Part shown: in pieces, positions 61,601-64,000 of the stretch | Position numbering within the stretch: the stretch's first letter is position 1 | Layout: each line of letters opens with the position of its first letter | Source: Bimastos eiseni | Taxonomy: Eukaryota > Annelida > Clitellata > Crassiclitellata > Lumbricidae | Reading direction: 5' to 3' | DNA: 64,000 nucleotides | Assembly (NCBI GenBank): GCA_959347315.1 | Contig: OY365817.1 | Coordinates: 188,501 to 252,500, forward strand | Program-made: the position numbers and the translations under genes | The notes under the pieces: generated by a model | The model's database searches: none | What the model saw: the letters and a program-made list of their open reading frames with translations, nothing else | What the model was told of the DNA's origin: nothing

Positions 61601-62936
61601 TGTAGGCCTACACTTGACCAAAGCCATGAGAATTCTATTTCGTCGAAGAACTAGCTAATTCACAGGCGCCCAACAACCCTCTTTGTCACGTTCTCTTAGA
61701 CTTACATTAATTAGACTAATATTATATTAATCCTCATTGAAAGTAAGCACATTCTCGCTTTAAAAAAAATGAAAATGAAATGTGACTATGATATGAAAAG
61801 AAAGTTCAAATAGCTAAGTATATTGCATATGCGCTGCAATATATCAGGCCTACTATATATCGGGGAGATTTAGAGCTGAGGAACTGACTTCGAGACCCGT
61901 ATGCTCCGTAAAGTTGACCAGTTCATCTTTCTCTAGACGGCGGCGTTTGTTAAAATTAGATGTATAACGTAATGGACGCTTTGCATGGTATCGCGTCACT
62001 TGATCCCCGTCGGTTGATCCCCCTTCGGTTGATCCACGTCAATTGATCCCCACGTCAATTGATCCCCACGTCAATTGATCCCCTTCCCATTCATCCTAAG
62101 TGAATCTCTAGGCTGCGTGTCACAGACTTGTGGCTGAGACCATTAGTAAACAAAAGATTGATTTCACAGATTTGGAAAATAACAAAGCAATGCCCAGGGT
62201 TCATGTCACTCGTCCAGGCTTCATATTTTAGTTTGGAGTTTCAAAGAAGAGAATCACTTCTACCTTGGTTGATTCTAAGGAATTAAGCAGACATGAACAT
62301 AACCGAGTGAACGAAAATGTCAACCGTGCTGTTATAACGCCTACGGCCGGTCGGAGAATCTGTTACATCTCCGAGTTTGACTCATTTATCCCATGCATAG
62401 ACACTTATGCTTAGGACTTTATGCTCATTAATTAATCATATTATGATTCTCAATTACGCTTTGGTAATTTCTTATCATTTTTAAATTTCGTGCTCTGTTA
62501 CGTCGCTCTTTTAATAAATGGAGAAGGTCGTAAGTGGAACATGAAGGTTGGATCAACTGGGCTGGGTTCAATAGACAGGGGATCAATTGACGAGGGGATC
62601 AATTGGCTAGGGGATCAACAGACGGGGGATCTAAAGACGTAGAACCCCTTGCATGGCTACCGACGGTTAAATTCGATCCCTGTAACTTGGAAGCATTCGT
62701 TCATACTGTGCTTGTATTTATACCGCAGTTTGTAAGCTTGAAATTAAACGAATATTATCATTATCATTGTCAATAATTAAACATAATAATGTTCTCACAG
62801 CACCATTCTACTTAATATCCCAGGAGTATACTTGTTGGAACTACTGGTGGGATTTACTGGTCTGACCGTCGTTGCTTATTACTCTCGCATCCAATGCGAT
62901 CCTTTGGCAAATAACGAGATCTACAACGAAAATCAA
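53496..62936 (+). CDS. SLC5-family sodium:solute symporter, 5' half (eight exons)
   Basis: Eight exons join in phase to 331 codons (993 bp): 53496-53834, 54510-54578, 56585-56636, 57079-57146, 58066-58146, 59908-59973, 60619-60800 and 62801-62936. The product is the first half of a multi-pass plasma-membrane transporter that uses the sodium gradient to import a small solute. Hallmarks are ADRSLQVLPTAISL then GMTAEMYSYG in the first helices, YTALGGMRA spanning exons 4-5 (it fits the family signature Y-T-x-x-G-G), AVIWTAVFQ, DPTVRHTFW, YGLSQPAVQRF and QCDP. The pattern is closest to the SMVT/SMCT-like branch (multivitamin, monocarboxylate, iodide), but the substrate cannot be told. Family members are about 600 residues, so the rest lies beyond the window. 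No frameshifts or stops were found, so the gene looks functional. Confidence 0.88.
54510..54578 (+). CDS. SLC5-like exon 2 (23 codons)
   Basis: Bounded by TATTTTCAG and TCG|GTAAGT. It reads YFYMRFGSNSVRLCASLMGM, the counterpart of the YLE-x-RF-x-x-x-VR segment of SLC5 proteins. Phase 0 at both ends. Confidence 0.88.
54579..57078. other. introns 2-3 of the SLC5-like gene
   Basis: Intronic sequence apart from exon 3. It contains a (TA)15 microsatellite at 55641-55670 and a GTGGTGGTGG patch near 55230. No inserted element with clear ends was found. Confidence 0.5.
56585..56636 (+). CDS. SLC5-like exon 3 (phase 0 to 1)
   Basis: Acceptor TCCTTTTAG; reads IIYMGVSMLAPSAALES plus one base. The donor CCG|GTCGGT is weak (no purine at +3), but the phase-1 join to the next exon gives ALES-V-TGF, matching AL-x-x-VTGF of relatives. 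Confidence 0.83.
57079..57146 (+). CDS. SLC5-like exon 4
   Basis: Acceptor GATACAG and donor CTG|GTAAGT. Reads TGFPLMLSIPIMSVVCVAYT and ends AL. This is the membrane helix leading into the family signature. Confidence 0.87.
58066..58146 (+). CDS. SLC5-like exon 5 (27 codons; longer 5' form possible)
   Basis: Reads GGMRAVIWTAVFQFLTMVGG and on to CIQ, ending CAG|GTATGG. Starting at 58066 (after GTGAAG) makes the junction Y-T-A-L-G-G-M-R-A, which fits the family signature exactly, although the acceptor has no pyrimidine tract. An excellent acceptor (CTTCCCCCCTAG) lies at 57960, and the 35 codons from 57961 to 58065 are open in the same frame. Using it would insert a Cys-rich segment (CYSTNCNALDC) in the signature. 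I prefer the short form on homology. Confidence 0.75.
58147..59907. other. intron 5 of the SLC5-like gene
   Basis: AT-rich, with ATTAATTATGATAG-type repeats at 58557-58640 and TTAATTAA-rich sequence at 59375-59440. The 59025-59309 open frame has no recognisable domain. Confidence 0.45.
59908..59973 (+). CDS. SLC5-like exon 6 (22 codons)
   Basis: Acceptor GGCTCTTTAG; reads GIIVSGGISNVLTYADREGR and ends MN. This fits the G-x-x-x-x-GG-x-x-x-V segment that follows the AVIWTD helix in relatives and fills the gap between exons 5 and 7 in phase 0. The donor AAT|GTAGTC is weak; TTA|GTATAA at 59985/59986 is an equally in-phase alternative that adds four residues (VVEL). Confidence 0.8.
60085..60278. 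repeat. 98-bp tandem duplication in an intron
   Basis: AAACTCTCAATTTCGCCATA begins at 60085 and again at 60183. Both units run to TCGTTATTGTGTTTTA with only a few differences, so the duplication is fairly recent. Confidence 0.9.
60619..60800 (+). CDS. SLC5-like exon 7 (60 codons, phase 0 to 2)
   Basis: Acceptor TTGCACACAG; reads DATDTLSRFVNFFSW, then SLDPTVRHTFWAIVIGG, YGLSQPAVQRF and SKAKL. The donor ACT|GTAAAT is in phase 2. The DPTVRHTFW and Q-x-QVQR-type motifs are strong family matches. The first 11 or so residues have no clear counterpart and may be lineage-specific or part of a different splice choice. Confidence 0.85.
61163..61593. mobile_element. MITE carrying telomere-like minisatellite, perfect 9-bp TSD
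   Basis: Left end GGTGACCGTTCATTTC and right end GAAATGAACGGGAACC are imperfect inverted repeats. Inside them both carry the word TTCGTCGCA twice, in opposite orientation. GAATAAATG flanks both sides exactly (61154-61162 and 61594-61602), a 9-bp target duplication as in Mutator-like or Merlin-like elements. The core is a roughly 30-bp minisatellite built of GTGAGGGTCG, TTAGGGTCAGGGT and TATGCGT words, ending in true TTAGGG steps at about 61520-61545. A second MITE (61332-61479) is nested in it. No coding. It lies in intron 7 of the SLC5-like gene. Confidence 0.83.
61332..61479. mobile_element. nested hAT-like MITE (148 bp)
   Basis: Ends CAGGGTCGAC and GGACGCCCCTG (complement CAGGGGCGTCC) look like hAT termini. 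GTGAGGGT is duplicated exactly outside (61324-61331 and 61480-61487), giving the 8-bp target duplication typical of hAT. A subterminal inverted pair GGAGACAAA / TTTGTCTCC supports it. Caution: GTGAGGGT is also a word of the surrounding minisatellite. Confidence 0.72.
61989..62648. mobile_element. TU-like foldback element with tandem-repeat TIRs
   Basis: The left arm (to about 62093) is a run of TTGATCCCC / GTCAATTGATCCCC units of about 15-19 bp. The right arm (about 62545-62648) is the inverted version, with GGGGATCAATTGACG units. TTGCATGG lies directly outside both arms (61981-61988 and 62649-62656), an 8-bp target duplication. The middle (about 62095-62545) shows no transposase. Long inverted repeats made of short tandem units with 8-bp duplications are the hallmark of foldback elements such as the TU family described from sea urchin. 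It lies in intron 7, just before exon 8. Confidence 0.82.
62801..62936 (+). CDS. SLC5-like exon 8 (45 codons)
   Basis: Acceptor GTTCTCACAG; one base completes the leucine of AKL, then TILLNIPGVYLLELLVGF (a membrane helix), AYYSRIQCDPLANNEIYN, and CAA|GTAATT in phase 0. QCDP matches the conserved CDP of relatives. A nearer AG (after CATTGTAATATCC-like text, 62822) would break the frame, which fixes the start. Confidence 0.85.
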
Positions 62937-64000
62937 GTAATTATATTACATGTATGATAGGCTACTTGCCACTCAGCTCAGCTTCGTCTTGAATTGGATT
63001 TTGAACTCAGCGATTGCGTTACTTTGCCCCTGAAATTGTTTCGGTGTAGGTCAATCCAATCGGGAGTGTCTTTGTAACCAACGTACATGTACCTGATTTG
63101 CAGTTAGATTTAACGTAGCCTTCAGATGATACGAATTAAAGCAAAAATATTGTTCAAATAGTGTAGTGGCTATTCAAACATTGTATTTAGTACGAAGGTT
63201 AGCTCTAGTAGAAGTTACACTGATGAATAGAATTCTTGCTTAAATAGAAGTTTATTGATGAAAATAAACCTTGCTTAAATTGAATTATTGAATTATGCGA
63301 AATGTTACAACGTAAGTGGATTGATTAAACTATTTTACAGTACAAGTTGAGCTGGATTGATGAGAAATCGCAATGTCAGTTGAAGTTGGATTAAGATTGA
63401 TTAATGGCAAAACTTTTAGTGTTAATAGAAGTTAGATGGAGGTTCAAGCAAAAAGTGATTCAATGGACGAATGATAAAATAGATAGAACGCTAGACTAAC
63501 CAAAGAAGTGTAAGGCCGCTAAGGCGCCTACCATCAAGTTTACATGAAAGAATGGTTAAACCGGCATTAAACTCGACGTGGAAATAATTTCGTATCTCAT
63601 AGTCCAATCTGATGAGAGTAAATAGAAGTCTGAGAGTCGCTGAGAGTCAAATGTATCCATCACAAGACAGTAGAGGTCTCTTGAAAGACAAACATTATTA
63701 ACTATTATTTACAACGAATCTCATTAGCGGGGCTGTGGCTGTAAAATATGTATGCTGGCTTGTGATAGGCTGAAAACTTATATGTACTGTTGCCGATGCC
63801 ATGAAAAGCTTTAGACAAATGTTTACGATTTATTGGACTTTTGGACGACTTACCTCATTACCTTGCATCCGATGACTTAAATTGCATGTGTTGTACGTAA
63901 GCTAAGATTAGATGATAAGAGACTATATTATAATTATCAGCCCCATATTCGATGGGAATCCGTATATTAGAATCCAGTTTACCTTCTACAAAACATTTGA
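62937..64000. other. start of intron 8 of the SLC5-like gene
   Basis: No further SLC5 exon was found up to the window end; the next expected segment (LMPYFV-like) is not visible. AT-rich, unremarkable. Confidence 0.5.

Overview
The window is animal (eukaryotic) nuclear DNA. Protein-coding signal is split into short exons with GT..AG borders, and the rest is dominated by satellite DNA, retrotransposon debris and small inverted-repeat transposons. No operons or bacterial-style genes are present. Vertebrate-type telomere motif (TTAGGG/CCCTAA), frequent TAGGCCTA octamers in the single-copy part, a TU-like foldback element and Penelope-like elements make a marine deuterostome, perhaps an echinoderm, my best guess. 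That is inference, not proof.

Layout. (1) 1-21563: one uninterrupted satellite of about 125 head-to-tail 173-bp monomers. The right half is arranged as two adjacent higher-order blocks of 29 and 31 monomers. (2) 21564-29262: a scrambled head-to-tail array of Penelope-like element (PLE) pieces. These are reverse-transcriptase C-terminal parts, GIY-YIG endonuclease parts and 3' tails rich in CAT trinucleotides. The array carries a (CCCTAA)n telomere-like tract at one copy-to-copy junction and is interrupted by unrelated DNA holding a two-exon gene fragment and a MITE. All RT copies are catalytically broken in the same way. (3) 29263-53495: a mosaic of decayed mobile DNA. It holds a perfect 15-bp hairpin, a palindrome family, a 44-bp minisatellite, a CR1/L2-like LINE butted against an RTE-like LINE, a hAT-like MITE, a broken spliced transposon-type gene on the minus strand, several local duplications and a third LINE remnant. 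(4) 53496-end: the only convincing host gene, an SLC5-family (sodium:solute symporter) transporter on the plus strand. Eight exons encode about 331 residues and the gene continues past the window. Its introns contain two well-bounded inverted-repeat transposons, one of which carries telomere-like minisatellite DNA and a second MITE nested inside it.

The most interesting structures are the PLE array joined to telomere-type repeats next to a higher-order satellite, and the TSD-bounded foldback/MITE elements. Nothing in the window looks like an intact, active mobile system: every retroelement copy has disabling changes.
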